A DNA stretch of 64,000 nucleotides from Micromonospora echinaurantiaca (GCF_900090235.1 NZ_LT607750.1:6777501-6841500), one strand, 5' to 3'; counted from the first letter of the stretch, positions 35,246-43,823 are shown. Notes: generated by a model not told the origin, from the letters alone. Numbers and translations are program-made.

Positions 35246-35413
35246 GTGCGCAAACTCTTCGCCCGCCTGCGCGGGGACGCCGGAATGAACACCGCCGAGT
35301 ACGCCGTCGGCACGCTCGCCGCGGTCGCCTTCGCCGGCATCCTGTTGAAGGTGCTGACCTCGGGCAACGTGCAGTCGGCGCTGACCGCCGTCATCGACCG
35401 GGCGCTGAAGTGA
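35246..35413 (+). CDS. DUF4244 small Tad pilin-like protein
   Basis: 55 residues from the GTG at 35246, preceded by GAAAGGACC. Sequence MRKLFARLRGDAGMNTAEYA is followed by a single hydrophobic helix (GTLAAVAFAGILLKVLTS) and a short tail. The G-M-N-T-A-E-Y-A context, with a Glu five residues after the Gly, is the prepilin-peptidase-type signal of Flp pilins, so this is most likely the structural pilin of the operon. The stop overlaps the next GTG start (GTGA). Confidence 0.85.
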   Translation: MRKLFARLRGDAGMNTAEYAVGTLAAVAFAGILLKVLTSGNVQSALTAVIDRALK

Positions 35414-35778
35414 CCCGGCGCCGGCCGGCCGGCCACGACCGGGGGTCCTTCACCGCCGAACTGGCGGCCGGCCTGCCGGCGCTGGTCCTGCTCCTGCTCG
35501 CCGGGCTGACCGCTGTCAACGCGGTCAGCACGAAGGCGAGTTGCCTGGACGCGGCCCGGGAGGCGGCGCTGGCCGCCTCCCGGGGCGAGGACGGAACGGC
35601 CGCCGGGCGCCACTCCGCTCCGCCGGGTGCCGAGGTGTCGGTGGCGATCGACGGCGATCGGGTCCGCGCCACGGTCCGGGCCCCTGTCCGGGCCCTCGGC
35701 GCCCGGCTGCCCAGGATCACCGTGGTCGGCACGGCGGTCGCCGCCGTCGAACCGGGCGCGCCGGGTCCGCAGCCGTGA
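35410..35778 (+). CDS. tadE: TadE family pilus protein
   Basis: 122 residues. A basic start (TRRRPAGHDRGSFTAELAAG) and hydrophobic helix LPALVLLLLAGLTAVNAVST carry the TadE-type pseudopilin signal (G-S-F-T-A-E), then Cys-containing CLDAAREAALAASRGED and a beta-rich extracellular part (AEVSVAIDGDRVRATVRAPV). GTG start overlaps the preceding stop, and its own stop overlaps the next GTG, so the run of coupled genes continues. Confidence 0.85.
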   Translation: MTRRRPAGHDRGSFTAELAAGLPALVLLLLAGLTAVNAVSTKASCLDAAREAALAASRGEDGTAAGRHSAPPGAEVSVAIDGDRVRATVRAPVRALGARLPRITVVGTAVAAVEPGAPGPQP

Positions 35779-36365
35779 TCGCCGCCGACAACCCTCGCCC
35801 ACCGGCAAGTTCCGGCGCTCTGGCTGGGCGGCCTGATCGTGCGGGCGACGCAGCTGGCACCCGCCAGCCGGGATCAGCTCTGCTGGCGACCGGCGGGTGT
35901 GCACCCGGCAGTCGCCGGGTTCGGCTCCGGCGTCGACCCGCCGAACGGGTTCGACTCCGGCGTCGGCCTGCCGAGTGGGTTCGGCTGCGACGTCGGCCTG
36001 CCGGTCGGCCCGCCGGTCGGGCCGGGGAGCGGGGCGGGGCAACGATCTGTCTGCTCGCCGTCGGGCTGGTGTTCATGATGGTCGGTCTGTTCGGCGCGGC
36101 GGTGGCCAGCGCCCGGGCGGCGCGGCAGCAGGCGCGGGTGGCGGCCGACTTCGCCGCGCTCGGCGGAGCCGGCCGGGCACTCGACGGTGCTGAGGTTGCC
36201 TGCGGACGGGCGGCCGAGATCGCCGCCGCCAACGGCGGACGGCTGGTCGGTTGCCGGCTCGACGGACTGGACGTCCTAGTGACAGCGCAGGTGACTGTCG
36301 CGCCGCTACCGGGCCTGACCCGCGTCGCCAGGGTCAGCGCACGAGCCGGCCCGGTACGGGGCTGA
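35775..36365 (+). CDS. TadE-like protein of the helicase/secretion neighbourhood, with N-terminal repeat
   Basis: 196 residues from the GTG at 35775 (GTGA overlap). The C-terminal 105 residues are typical of the family: hydrophobic helix GGATICLLAVGLVFMMVGLFG, then AARQQARVAADFAALGGAGR and a cysteine pair (VACGRAAEIAAANGGRLVGC). The N-terminal 90 residues are unusual: Pro/Arg-rich, with three tandem 10-residue units (VRLRRRPAER / VRLRRRPAEW / VRLRRRPAGR) made by a 30-bp repeat at 35917-36006. Normal family members begin close to the membrane helix, so the extension is an addition. Confidence 0.78.
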   Translation: MIAADNPRPPASSGALAGRPDRAGDAAGTRQPGSALLATGGCAPGSRRVRLRRRPAERVRLRRRPAEWVRLRRRPAGRPAGRAGERGGATICLLAVGLVFMMVGLFGAAVASARAARQQARVAADFAALGGAGRALDGAEVACGRAAEIAAANGGRLVGCRLDGLDVLVTAQVTVAPLPGLTRVARVSARAGPVRG

Positions 36366-36450
36366 CCTGCGGGTCGGACCGGTCGGGCGTGCCGGGTGGC
36401 TCGCCAGGGCCCGTGGGCAACCCACGCCAGGCGGAGCCCGGGGCGGGGCC

Positions 36451-36641
36451 AGCGGTTACCCGCGCCCCGCGTGTCGGGCGTCAGCGGCTATCTGCGGCCC
36501 GGGCGCCGGGCCGTCAGCGGTCACCCGCTCCCCGGGCGCCGGGCGTTGGCGGTTACCGGGCCCGGGGCGGGGCGCCGGCGGTTACCCGCGCCCTGGAGGC
36601 GCGTCGCCGGCGGCTCTCCGCGCCCCGGGCGCCGGGGCGTC
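36451..36641. repeat. About six tandem copies of a 29-33 bp GC-rich repeat
   Basis: Units begin at 36451, 36483, 36515, 36548, 36577 and 36609, each with the pattern AGCGGTTACCCGCGCCCC then GGGCGCCGGGCGTC, with drift. A seventh partial start falls at 36642 in the end of the LURP gene. It fills the gap between the convergent Tad operon and LURP gene. There are no unique spacers and no cas genes. Confidence 0.75.
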
Positions 36642-37221
36642 AGCGGGCCTGGAGAGCGTCGAGCGCGACGGCCATCGCGATGACCAGCCGCCGGTCGATC
36701 TGCGGGTGCTGGATCTCGACCACGTACCGGTCGCGCAGGCCCCACTTCTTGACCACCGTGAAGACGGGCTGGCCGTTCGCGGTGAAGTCGAAGTGGTACG
36801 GCAGCCAGGACAGCGAGTCGACGAAGCGCCGCAGCAGCGCCACCGGCAGGCTGCGCTCCTGGCCGGTGACCTGCGGCAGTCCGTGCTGTTCCACGTGCCA
36901 GGTGGAGCGGAGCAGTGACTGGGCGAAGTCCTTGCGGAACGTGCCGATCGGGTTGCCGGCGGCGTCCGTCACGTCGTACGTGGCACCGAGGTCGAGGCGC
37001 TGGCGGGCCTTGAACCCGAGCAGCGGCTGCTGCTTCGAGTCGTCCGTGTAGATGGTCACCTGCTCCTTGAAGGCGAGCCGCTTCTGCTGGGCGAACGCCA
37101 GCAGCCCGCCCTCGGAGCCGTCCGGCGCGACGGCGTGCACCTCGTACTGGTTGACCATCATCCGCACCCGTTGGCGGATGTGGAACTGCTGCTGAGCCTG
37201 CAGGTTGTCGGGCTGCATCAT
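36640..37221 (-). CDS. LURP-one-related (tubby-like fold) protein
   Basis: 193 residues. Pattern typical of bacterial LURP-one-related proteins: QFHIRQRVRMMVNQYEVH, LAFAQQKRLAFKEQVTIYTDD, LGFKARQRLDLGATYDVTDA, GTFRKDF, and a late WGLRDRYVVEIQHPQIDRRL followed by a hydrophobic helix VIAMAVALDAL. The fold is a closed beta-barrel around a helix; function in bacteria is not established. Two adjacent ATG codons (37221, 37218) follow GAGGAG; the second is better spaced. It sits in the gap between the tadE-like gene and the helicase, which are adjacent in many relatives. Confidence 0.75.
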   Translation of the reverse strand: MMQPDNLQAQQQFHIRQRVRMMVNQYEVHAVAPDGSEGGLLAFAQQKRLAFKEQVTIYTDDSKQQPLLGFKARQRLDLGATYDVTDAAGNPIGTFRKDFAQSLLRSTWHVEQHGLPQVTGQERSLPVALLRRFVDSLSWLPYHFDFTANGQPVFTVVKKWGLRDRYVVEIQHPQIDRRLVIAMAVALDALQAR

Positions 37222-37315
37222 GTCTCCTCACCGATAATCGGCCGGAGTCTCGCACAACCGCGTCGCCCCCGCCGCCCGGAACCGCCGCGACCGCCACGGG
37301 AGTCGGGGTCAGGTG

Positions 37316-37522
37316 TCAACGCCCGCCGTCCACCGTGGCGCGCAACGCCCAACCGTTGAGCACCTGGTGGATGCCGCGCAGCCGCTCGTTGATCTGCTCC
37401 AGCCGCTCCGCCTGGGCCAGCGCGGCGAGCGCGGCGCCGAGCGCTATCTGCTGGTCGGGGGTGAGGTTCTCCTGGTCGACGGTGTAGAGCAGGTCGACGG
37501 TCTCGGCGATGGTGTCGGCCAC
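37316..37522 (-). CDS. Small helical protein of unknown function
   Basis: 68 residues from a GTG at 37522 with a strong GGAGGAGGA site 6 bases upstream. Sequence ADTIAETVDLLYTVDQENLT then QIALGAALAALAQAERLEQI and NERLRGIHQVLNGWALRATV is strongly helical with coiled-coil-like heptads. No family recognised. It precedes the LURP gene by 95 bases in the same direction and may share a transcript with it. Confidence 0.6.
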   Translation of the reverse strand: MADTIAETVDLLYTVDQENLTPDQQIALGAALAALAQAERLEQINERLRGIHQVLNGWALRATVDGGR

Positions 37523-37587
37523 GACTCCTCCTCCAACGGACGGGCGACGGCGGGACGGCAAACGACGGAACGAGCAGAACCGTCAAT

Positions 37588-37601
37588 GGAAGCGCTCCCA
37601 C
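37588..37601. promoter_or_regulatory. LacI-type box upstream of the small helical protein gene
   Basis: TGGAAGCGCTCCCA differs at one base from the CebR operator TGGGAGCGCTCCCA. It lies 66 bases upstream of the 37522 start in the 116-base gap behind the helicase gene. Regulator unknown. Confidence 0.35.
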
Positions 37602-37638
37602 GTCATTGCCCCACAAGGGCCGGGTTCATGCACACGAC

Positions 37639-40146
37639 TCAGGACGGCAGGTTGGCCAGCACCACGTCGAGCACCCGGATCGCGTCCGGCTTGGACAGCG
37701 GATTGTTGCCGTTGCCGCACTTCGGCGACTGCACGCAGGACGGGCAGCCCGCCTCGCAGCCGCACTCCGCGATCGCGTCCCGGGTGGCCCGCAGCCAGGC
37801 CGCCGCCGTGCCGTACGCGCGCTCGGCGAAACCCGCCCCGCCCGGGTGGCCGTCGTAGACGAAGACGGTCGGCGCCTCGGTGTCCGGGTGCACCGCCGTG
37901 GAGAGCCCGCCGATGTCCCACCGGTCGCAGGTCGCCATCAGCGGCAGCAGCCCGATCGCGGCGTGCTCGGCGGCGTGCAGCGCCCCCGGCACGTCGGCCG
38001 GCTCCACCCCCGCCCCGGCCAGCGACTCCGGCGACAGGGTGAACCAGACCGCCACGGTGCGCAGTTCCCGGGCCGGCAGGTCCAGCGGCCGGGTGTCGAT
38101 CACCTCGCCGGTGGCGATCCGGCGCCGCTGGTAGGAGACCACCTGGCTGGTCACGTCCACCTCGCCGAGGAAGAGCCCCACCGGCCCGGCGTCGACATAG
38201 GAGCGGACGCCCACCACCGACAGCGAGGTGACGTCGCGGGCGTGGGTGGACCAGTCCGGCTCCTCCGGGTGCACCAGCGCGCACCCGTCGGCCAGGTCCA
38301 GCTCGTCCACCACGTACGAGACGCCCTGGTGCAGGTAGACCGCGCCGGGGTGAAGCAGGAAGTGCGATGAGCCGCCGTCGACGGTGCCGAGCAGCCGCCC
38401 GGTCGCCGACTCCACCACGCAGACCGGGGCGCCGCCCTCGCCGCGCAGGTCCACCTCGGGCCGCTCCCGGTGCCGCCAGTACCAGCCGGTCGGGCGCTGC
38501 CGCAGCGCGCCCGCCTCGACCAGCGCGTCCACCGCCTCCTTCGCCCCGTCGCCGAAGAGCGCCAGGTCGGCCGGGGTCAGCGGCGCCTCGACGGCCGCGC
38601 AGGCCAGTTGCGGCCCGAGCACGTACGGGTTGGCCGGGTCGAGCACGGTGGCCTCCACCGGCGCCCCGAACAGCGCCTCCGGATGGTGCACCAGGTAGGT
38701 GTCCAGCGGGTCGTCCCGGGCCACCAGCACGGCGAGCGCCTCCTGCCCGGAGCGCCCCGCCCGCCCGGCCTGCTGCCACAGCGAGGCCCGGGTGCCCGGG
38801 TAACCACAGATCAGCACCGCGTCCAGGCCGATCAGGTCGACGCCCAACTCCAGCGCGTTGGTCGAGGCCAACCCGAGCAGCTCGCCGTGCAGCAACGCCC
38901 GCTCCAGTTCCCGCCGCTCCTCGCGCAGGTAGCCGGCCCGGTAGGCGGCCACCCGGTCGCCGAGCCCCGGCACCGCCTCGTCCAGCGCGCGACGCGCGTT
39001 GGCCGCCACCACCTCGGCGCCCCGGCGGGACCGGACGAAGGCGAGCGTGCGTACCCCCTCGGCGACCGTGTCGGCGAGCAGGTCCGCGGTCTCCCGCAGC
39101 GCCGACCGGCGCACCGGCGCGAGGTCCACCGCATCGGACGAGGTGTCGGCCGAGGGCAGCAGCGGCGGCTCCCAGAGCGCGAAGGTCACCCCGCCGCGCG
39201 GCGAGGTGTCCTCGGTGACGGCGGCCACCGGCAGGCCGGTGAGCCGCCCGGCCGCCGTCGCCGGGTCGCCCGACGTCGCCGAGGCCAGCACGAAGACCGG
39301 CGTGTTGCGGGAGCCCGCGAGCGCAGGGGAGGAGGCGCGGCCCGTAGCTCCGCTCAATCTGCGCAGCCGACGCAGCACGTGCGCGACGTGCGAGCCGAAC
39401 ACGCCCCGGTAGGTGTGGCACTCGTCGACCACCACGTACGCCAGCCGGCGCAGGAACCCGGACCACTGGGCGTGCCCCGGCAGGATGCCGTGGTGCAGCA
39501 TGTCCGGGTTGGTCAGCACGAACCGGGAGTGCCGCCTGATCCACTCCCGCTCGGCGCGCGGGGTGTCCCCGTCGTAGCAGGCCGGGCGTACCCCCTCCAG
39601 CTCCAACTCGGCGACGGCGCGCAGCTGGTCGGCGGCGAGCGCCTTGGTCGGCGCCAGGTAGAGCACGGTGGCCCGAGGGTCGGCGAGCAGCGCCGAGAGC
39701 GCGGGCAGCTGGTACGCCATCGACTTGCCGGACGCGGTGCCGGTGGCCACCACCACGTGCTGCCCGTCGTACGCCAGGGTGGCCGCCTCGGCCTGGTGCC
39801 GCCACGGCGCGACCACGCCGCGGCGGGCGAACGCCGCGCGCAGCTCCGCCGGGACCCACTCCGGCCAGGGCGCGGGCACGCCGGCCCGGGCCGGCACCCG
39901 CTCGACGTGGGTGACCGGGTCGGTTGGGTGCCGGCCGCGTAGCCGCCCCAGCAGCTCAACCGGCGCTCGCCCAACCCCAGCGGACACGGTGGCGGCAGAC
40001 GACAGCCCCAGGCCACCACTCGACACCAGACCTGACGGCTTCAGGTCGTCGCGCGGCGTCAGCCGAGCCGAGCCGGAGCTGTCGGTCGACGGCTTCAGGT
40101 CGTCGCGCGGCGTCAGACGAGCCGAGCTGAAGCTGTCGGTGGTCAC
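37639..40146 (-). CDS. DEAD/DEAH-box helicase of MrfA/YprA type (DUF1998)
   Basis: 835 residues. Motifs in order: HQAEAATLAYDGQHVVVATGTASGKSMAY (Q/Walker A), YLAPTKALAADQL (Ia), VLTNPDMLH, VVVDECHTYRG (DECH box), FVLASATSGDP (III), then STNALELGVDLIGLDAVLI and QQAGRAGRSGQEA (VI). The C-terminal DUF1998 domain ends in CGCEAGCPSCVQSPKCGNGN, the four-Cys zinc site of MrfA-type DNA-repair helicases. Start is uncertain: GTG at 40146 lies in front of a 54-bp tandem duplication. An extra segment GATGRASSPALAGSRN sits between motifs II and III. Conserved neighbour of tad genes and bldG. Confidence 0.9.
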   Translation of the reverse strand: MTTDSFSSARLTPRDDLKPSTDSSGSARLTPRDDLKPSGLVSSGGLGLSSAATVSAGVGRAPVELLGRLRGRHPTDPVTHVERVPARAGVPAPWPEWVPAELRAAFARRGVVAPWRHQAEAATLAYDGQHVVVATGTASGKSMAYQLPALSALLADPRATVLYLAPTKALAADQLRAVAELELEGVRPACYDGDTPRAEREWIRRHSRFVLTNPDMLHHGILPGHAQWSGFLRRLAYVVVDECHTYRGVFGSHVAHVLRRLRRLSGATGRASSPALAGSRNTPVFVLASATSGDPATAAGRLTGLPVAAVTEDTSPRGGVTFALWEPPLLPSADTSSDAVDLAPVRRSALRETADLLADTVAEGVRTLAFVRSRRGAEVVAANARRALDEAVPGLGDRVAAYRAGYLREERRELERALLHGELLGLASTNALELGVDLIGLDAVLICGYPGTRASLWQQAGRAGRSGQEALAVLVARDDPLDTYLVHHPEALFGAPVEATVLDPANPYVLGPQLACAAVEAPLTPADLALFGDGAKEAVDALVEAGALRQRPTGWYWRHRERPEVDLRGEGGAPVCVVESATGRLLGTVDGGSSHFLLHPGAVYLHQGVSYVVDELDLADGCALVHPEEPDWSTHARDVTSLSVVGVRSYVDAGPVGLFLGEVDVTSQVVSYQRRRIATGEVIDTRPLDLPARELRTVAVWFTLSPESLAGAGVEPADVPGALHAAEHAAIGLLPLMATCDRWDIGGLSTAVHPDTEAPTVFVYDGHPGGAGFAERAYGTAAAWLRATRDAIAECGCEAGCPSCVQSPKCGNGNNPLSKPDAIRVLDVVLANLPS
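40034..40141 (-). repeat. 54-bp tandem duplication at the helicase N-terminus
   Basis: Two consecutive 54-bp units (40034-40087, 40088-40141) encode the repeated peptide SARLTPRDDLKPS. Only a few substitutions separate them. The unit lies immediately after the proposed GTG start. Confidence 0.85.
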
Positions 40147-40288
40147 GACCTGCACTCTCGCACTGGTGTTCGGAAATGAAAAGCCGGCGGGCTGGGTATG
40201 GGGGAGGCTTCGCCGGTGAGCCGTCGGGCCGCACCGGCGGTAGTGGTTAGATGCCCAGGAGAGTTTACGGCTCTTGCGAGGAGGACCG

Positions 40289-40645
40289 ATGGAGCTGTCG
40301 CTGGCGACCCGCACCGTGGGGGAGCACACGGTGCTCGAGGTCGGCGGTGAGGTGGACGTCTACACCGCCCCCCGGCTGCGCGAGCGGCTCCTCGAACTGA
40401 TCGGCGGCGGGGCCCGCCACGTGGTGGTGGACCTCGGTCGGGTGGACTTCCTCGACTCCACCGGGCTGGGCGTGCTGGTCGGCGCGCTCAAGCGGCTGCG
40501 CTCGGCCGGCGGTTCGTTCGCGCTGGTCTGCGACAAGGAGCCGCTGCTCAAGATCTTCCGGATCACCGCGCTCGACCAGGTCTTTCCGCTGCACCCCACG
40601 GTCGACGCCGCGGTGGCCGCGGGACCGACCGGCGCCGGCGCGTGA
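40289..40645 (+). CDS. bldG: Anti-sigma factor antagonist BldG (STAS domain)
   Basis: 118 residues. STAS protein with the sequence [20 protein letters not shown] then [13 protein letters not shown] and [20 protein letters not shown]; Ser57 in DSTGLG is the phosphorylation site, and [15 protein letters not shown] is the BldG-type C-terminus. In Streptomyces BldG is essential for aerial growth and antibiotic production and is switched by phosphorylation. ATG at 40289 follows GCGAGGAGGACC. Its stop overlaps the start of the partner gene. Gene order with the helicase upstream is the same as in Streptomyces. Confidence 0.93.
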   Translation: MELSLATRTVGEHTVLEVGGEVDVYTAPRLRERLLELIGGGARHVVVDLGRVDFLDSTGLGVLVGALKRLRSAGGSFALVCDKEPLLKIFRITALDQVFPLHPTVDAAVAAGPTGAGA

Positions 40646-41079
40646 TGGCCACGGTCCGGCTCTCGTTCTCGCCGGCTCCGGTGCACGTCCGCACCGCCCG
40701 CCTGGTCGGCGTCGCGGTCGCCCGGCGGGCCGGGGTGCGCGAGGACCTGCTCGACGAGGTGCGCCTGGCGATCGGCGAGGCGTGCACCCGGGCGGTCGCC
40801 CTGCACCGCCAGTACGGGCTGGCCGACCCGGTGCTGGTGGAGATGTCCGACGCCGGGCAGTACGCCGTCCGGGTGATCGACCGCGCTCCGATCGAGGCCG
40901 GCATCGGGCTGGCCGCGCTGCCGCCGGACGAACTGGCCGACGAGTCGCTCACCGACGAGGCGCTCACCACCGGTGTCGGCTTCGCGCTGCTCGCCGGTTT
41001 CGTCGAGGATCTCCAGGTACGCCCGGTCGACGAGGGCATCGGCACCGAGGTCCGGATGGTCTGGCCCGTCGGCCGCTGA
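40645..41079 (+). CDS. BldG-operon anti-sigma factor, ATP-binding-fold (ApgA-like)
   Basis: 144 residues from the ATG at 40645; a GTG at 40642 in the same frame is possible. GHKL-type anti-sigma fold: VRLSFSPAPVHVRTARLVGV, N-box helix EVRLAIGEACTRAVALH and C-terminal strand GIGTEVRMVWPVG. The canonical N-box Asn (E-x-x-x-N) is Arg, and the D-x-G-x-G G1 box is replaced by DRAPIEAG, so ATP binding and kinase activity are doubtful. The same degeneracy is known for the Streptomyces partner of BldG as I recall it. It most likely binds BldG and sigma factors without acting as the kinase. Confidence 0.85.
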   Translation: MATVRLSFSPAPVHVRTARLVGVAVARRAGVREDLLDEVRLAIGEACTRAVALHRQYGLADPVLVEMSDAGQYAVRVIDRAPIEAGIGLAALPPDELADESLTDEALTTGVGFALLAGFVEDLQVRPVDEGIGTEVRMVWPVGR

Positions 41080-41097
41080 CCTGCTCGTTCGCCACTT

Positions 41098-41129
41098 CAG
41101 GCCGCGTCCCCAGCTCGGGGCGCGGCCTG
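41098..41129 (+). terminator. Hairpin terminator of the bldG operon
   Basis: 13-base stem (CAGGCCGCGTCCC with GGGGCGCGGCCTG, one G-T pair) and 6-base loop, 18 bases after the operon stop. No T-tract. Confidence 0.7.
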
Positions 41130-41210
41130 TCTGGCATGGATCCGCTCCTATATCAGATTTCGGTTCATAACACAGCGACGAAGATCATCGAGGGAGGGTG
41201 CCCCCTCGGT

Positions 41211-41240
41211 GTGACCTCCGACACGGCAGAGGGCTACAGT
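41211..41240 (+). promoter_or_regulatory. Putative hppA promoter
   Basis: GTGACC (41211-41216) and TACAGT (41235-41240) spaced by 18 bases, leaving a leader of about 150 bases before hppA. A short hairpin CGAGGG-N8-CCCTCG (41189-41208) lies just upstream. The 320-base gap has no gene. Confidence 0.4.
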
Positions 41241-41399
41241 ACGCGGGTTGTCAGCAAGTGATCCATCCCGCAGCCAGCGGGAACGGGTGTTCATCGCTGG
41301 TCCGCCGGGGTGGGTTGGCGCGCGCTTGCGAATCCGCATCCAGGCGCCGGTCGGTGCGTCTCCACCGGCCGGCGCGAGTGTCGGTACAGGAGGACACAG

Positions 41400-43772
41400 A
41401 TGTCCGATACCTTGGCCGCCGCCGAAAGCGGCGGGATCTCCCTCACCGGAGCCAATGTCACATACGTCGTCATCGCCGCGGTGATCGCGCTGGTGGCGCT
41501 CGCCTTCGCCGCCGCGCTGACGAAGGCGGTGCTGGCGGCCGGTAAGGGCACCACCAACATGCAGGAGATCTCCGGGGCCGTCCAGGAGGGCGCCTCGGCC
41601 TACCTGCTCCGGCAGTTCCGCACCCTGGCCATCTTCGTGGTCATCGCCGTGGTGCTGCTCTTCCTGCTGCCGGTGCACGACACCGACGGCAGCGAGACCG
41701 CGGTGAAGATCGGCCGCTCGCTCTTCTTCGTGGTGGGCGCCCTGTTCAGCGCGTTCATCGGCGGCGCCGGCATGTGGCTGGCCACCCGGGCCAACCTGCG
41801 GGTGGCCGCCGCCGCGCGGGAGCGACAGGGCGGCCGGGAGGCGGCCATGAAGATCGCCTTCCGGACCGGTGGCGTGGTCGGCTTCCTCACCGTCGGCCTC
41901 GGCCTCTTCGGCGCCGCGCTGGTCGTGCTGATCTTCCGGGGCGACGCGCCGACCGTGCTGGAGGGCTTCGGCTTCGGCGCCGCGCTGCTGGCCATGTTCA
42001 TGCGGGTCGGCGGCGGCATCTTCACCAAGGCCGCCGACGTCGGCGCCGACCTGGTCGGCAAGGTCGAGCAGGGCATCCCCGAGGACGACCCGCGCAACGC
42101 CGCCACCATCGCCGACAACGTCGGCGACAACGTCGGTGACTGCGCCGGCATGGCCGCCGACCTGTTCGAGTCGTACGCGGTCACGCTGGTCGCCGCGCTG
42201 ATCCTCGGCCGGGCCGCGTTCGGGAACGAGGGCCTGGTCTTCCCGCTGATCATCTCCACCATCGGTGTGCTGGTGGCGATCATCGGGGTCTTCATCACCC
42301 GGCTGCGCACCTCCGACCGGAACGGCCTGACCGCGATCAACCGGGCGTTCTACCTCTCCGCGGTGATCTCGGCGGTGCTGGTGGCGATCGCCGCGTTCGC
42401 GTACCTGCCGGCGACCTTCGACGGTCTCGAGCGCGGCCTCACCAACTCCGACGGCAGCCCGATCGACGGCAACCCGCGGCTGGTGGCCATCGGCGCCGTG
42501 GTGATCGGCATCGTGCTCGCCGCCGCGATCCAGGCGCTGACCGGCTACTTCACCGAGACCAACCGGCGCCCGGTGCAGGACATCGGCAAGAGCTCGCAGA
42601 CCGGCGCGGCCACCGTCATCCTGGCCGGCATCAGCGTCGGCCTGGAGTCGGCGGTCTACTCGGCGCTGCTGATCGGCGCCGGCGTCTTCGGGGCCTTCCT
42701 GCTCGGCGGCAGCTCGATCACGCTCTCGCTGTTCGCGGTGGCGCTGGCCGGCACCGGCCTGCTCACCACGGTCGGCGTGATCGTCGCGATGGACACCTTC
42801 GGGCCGATCTCCGACAACGCCCAGGGCGTGGCCGAGATGTCCGGCGACATCGACGAGCACGGCGCGCAAACCCTCACCGAGCTGGACGCCGTCGGCAACA
42901 CCACCAAGGCGATCACCAAGGGCATCGCGATCGCCACCGCAGTGCTCGCCGCGACCGCGCTGTTCGGCTCGTACACCGACACCCTGCGCACCGCGTACGC
43001 GGACGCCGGGGTGGGCGACGTGGGCGGCGAGATCCTCAACTCGCTGAACGTGGCCAACCCGCGCAACCTGGTCGGCCTGATCATCGGTGCGGCCGTGGTC
43101 TTCCTCTTCTCCGGCCTGGCCATCAACGCGGTGTCCCGCTCGGCCGGCGCCGTGGTGATGGAGGTCCGCCGGCAGTTCCGTGAGCTGCCCGGCATCATGG
43201 ACCGCACCCAGCGCCCGGAGTACGGCAAGGTCGTCGACATCTGCACCCGGGACGCGCAGCGCGAGCTGATGACCCCGGGCCTGCTCGCCATCCTGGCGCC
43301 GATCGCTGTCGGCTTCGGCCTCGGGCCGGGCGCCCTGGCGTCCTACCTGGCCGGCGCGATCGGGGCCGGCACGCTGATGGCGGTGTTCCTGGCCAACTCC
43401 GGTGGCGCCTGGGACAACGCCAAGAAGCTGGTCGAGGACGGCGCGTACGGGGGCAAGGGCTCCGAGTCGCACGCCGCGACCGTCATCGGCGACACCGTCG
43501 GTGACCCGTTCAAGGACACCGCCGGCCCGGCCATCAACCCGCTGATCAAGGTGATGAACCTGGTCTCGCTGCTGATCGCCCCGGCCGTGGTGGCCTGGAG
43601 CGTCGGCGACGACCGGAACACCGGCCTGCGGGTGGCCATCGCCGTGGTGGCCGCGCTGATCATCGTGGCGGCCGTGGTGTTCAGCAAGCGCAAGGGCGTG
43701 GCGATGTCCGACTCGGACACCGACGCCGGCGCGGGCAGCCCGGATCAGCGACCGGAGCCGGTCAACGCCTGA
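41400..43772 (+). CDS. hppA: Membrane-bound proton-translocating pyrophosphatase
   Basis: 790 residues, about 16 membrane helices. Couples PPi hydrolysis to H+ export. The PPi-binding loops are intact: DVGADLVGKVEQGIPEDDPR, NVGDNVGDCAGMAADLFESY and the late DTVGDPFKDTAGPAINPLIK. The diagnostic residue in GNTTKAITKG is Lys, which marks the K+-independent H+-pumping class rather than the K+-dependent one (GNTTAA). ATG at 41400 follows ACAGGAGGACACAG. It stands alone between the bldG operon terminator and its own. Confidence 0.96.
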   Translation: MSDTLAAAESGGISLTGANVTYVVIAAVIALVALAFAAALTKAVLAAGKGTTNMQEISGAVQEGASAYLLRQFRTLAIFVVIAVVLLFLLPVHDTDGSETAVKIGRSLFFVVGALFSAFIGGAGMWLATRANLRVAAAARERQGGREAAMKIAFRTGGVVGFLTVGLGLFGAALVVLIFRGDAPTVLEGFGFGAALLAMFMRVGGGIFTKAADVGADLVGKVEQGIPEDDPRNAATIADNVGDNVGDCAGMAADLFESYAVTLVAALILGRAAFGNEGLVFPLIISTIGVLVAIIGVFITRLRTSDRNGLTAINRAFYLSAVISAVLVAIAAFAYLPATFDGLERGLTNSDGSPIDGNPRLVAIGAVVIGIVLAAAIQALTGYFTETNRRPVQDIGKSSQTGAATVILAGISVGLESAVYSALLIGAGVFGAFLLGGSSITLSLFAVALAGTGLLTTVGVIVAMDTFGPISDNAQGVAEMSGDIDEHGAQTLTELDAVGNTTKAITKGIAIATAVLAATALFGSYTDTLRTAYADAGVGDVGGEILNSLNVANPRNLVGLIIGAAVVFLFSGLAINAVSRSAGAVVMEVRRQFRELPGIMDRTQRPEYGKVVDICTRDAQRELMTPGLLAILAPIAVGFGLGPGALASYLAGAIGAGTLMAVFLANSGGAWDNAKKLVEDGAYGGKGSESHAATVIGDTVGDPFKDTAGPAINPLIKVMNLVSLLIAPAVVAWSVGDDRNTGLRVAIAVVAALIIVAAVVFSKRKGVAMSDSDTDAGAGSPDQRPEPVNA

Positions 43773-43786
43773 TCCGTACCTCCCAC

Positions 43787-43823
43787 CCGGTCCCCGGTCG
43801 GCAACCCGCCGGCCGGGGACCGG
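43787..43823 (+). terminator. Terminator of hppA
   Basis: 11-base perfect arms CCGGTCCCCGG / CCGGGGACCGG with a 15-base loop, 15 bases after the stop. Confidence 0.75.

Noticed and set aside
36451..36641. Possible CRISPR array
   Set aside because: Repeat units are contiguous, drift freely and have no unique spacers; no cas genes are nearby. The same applies to 50791-50939.
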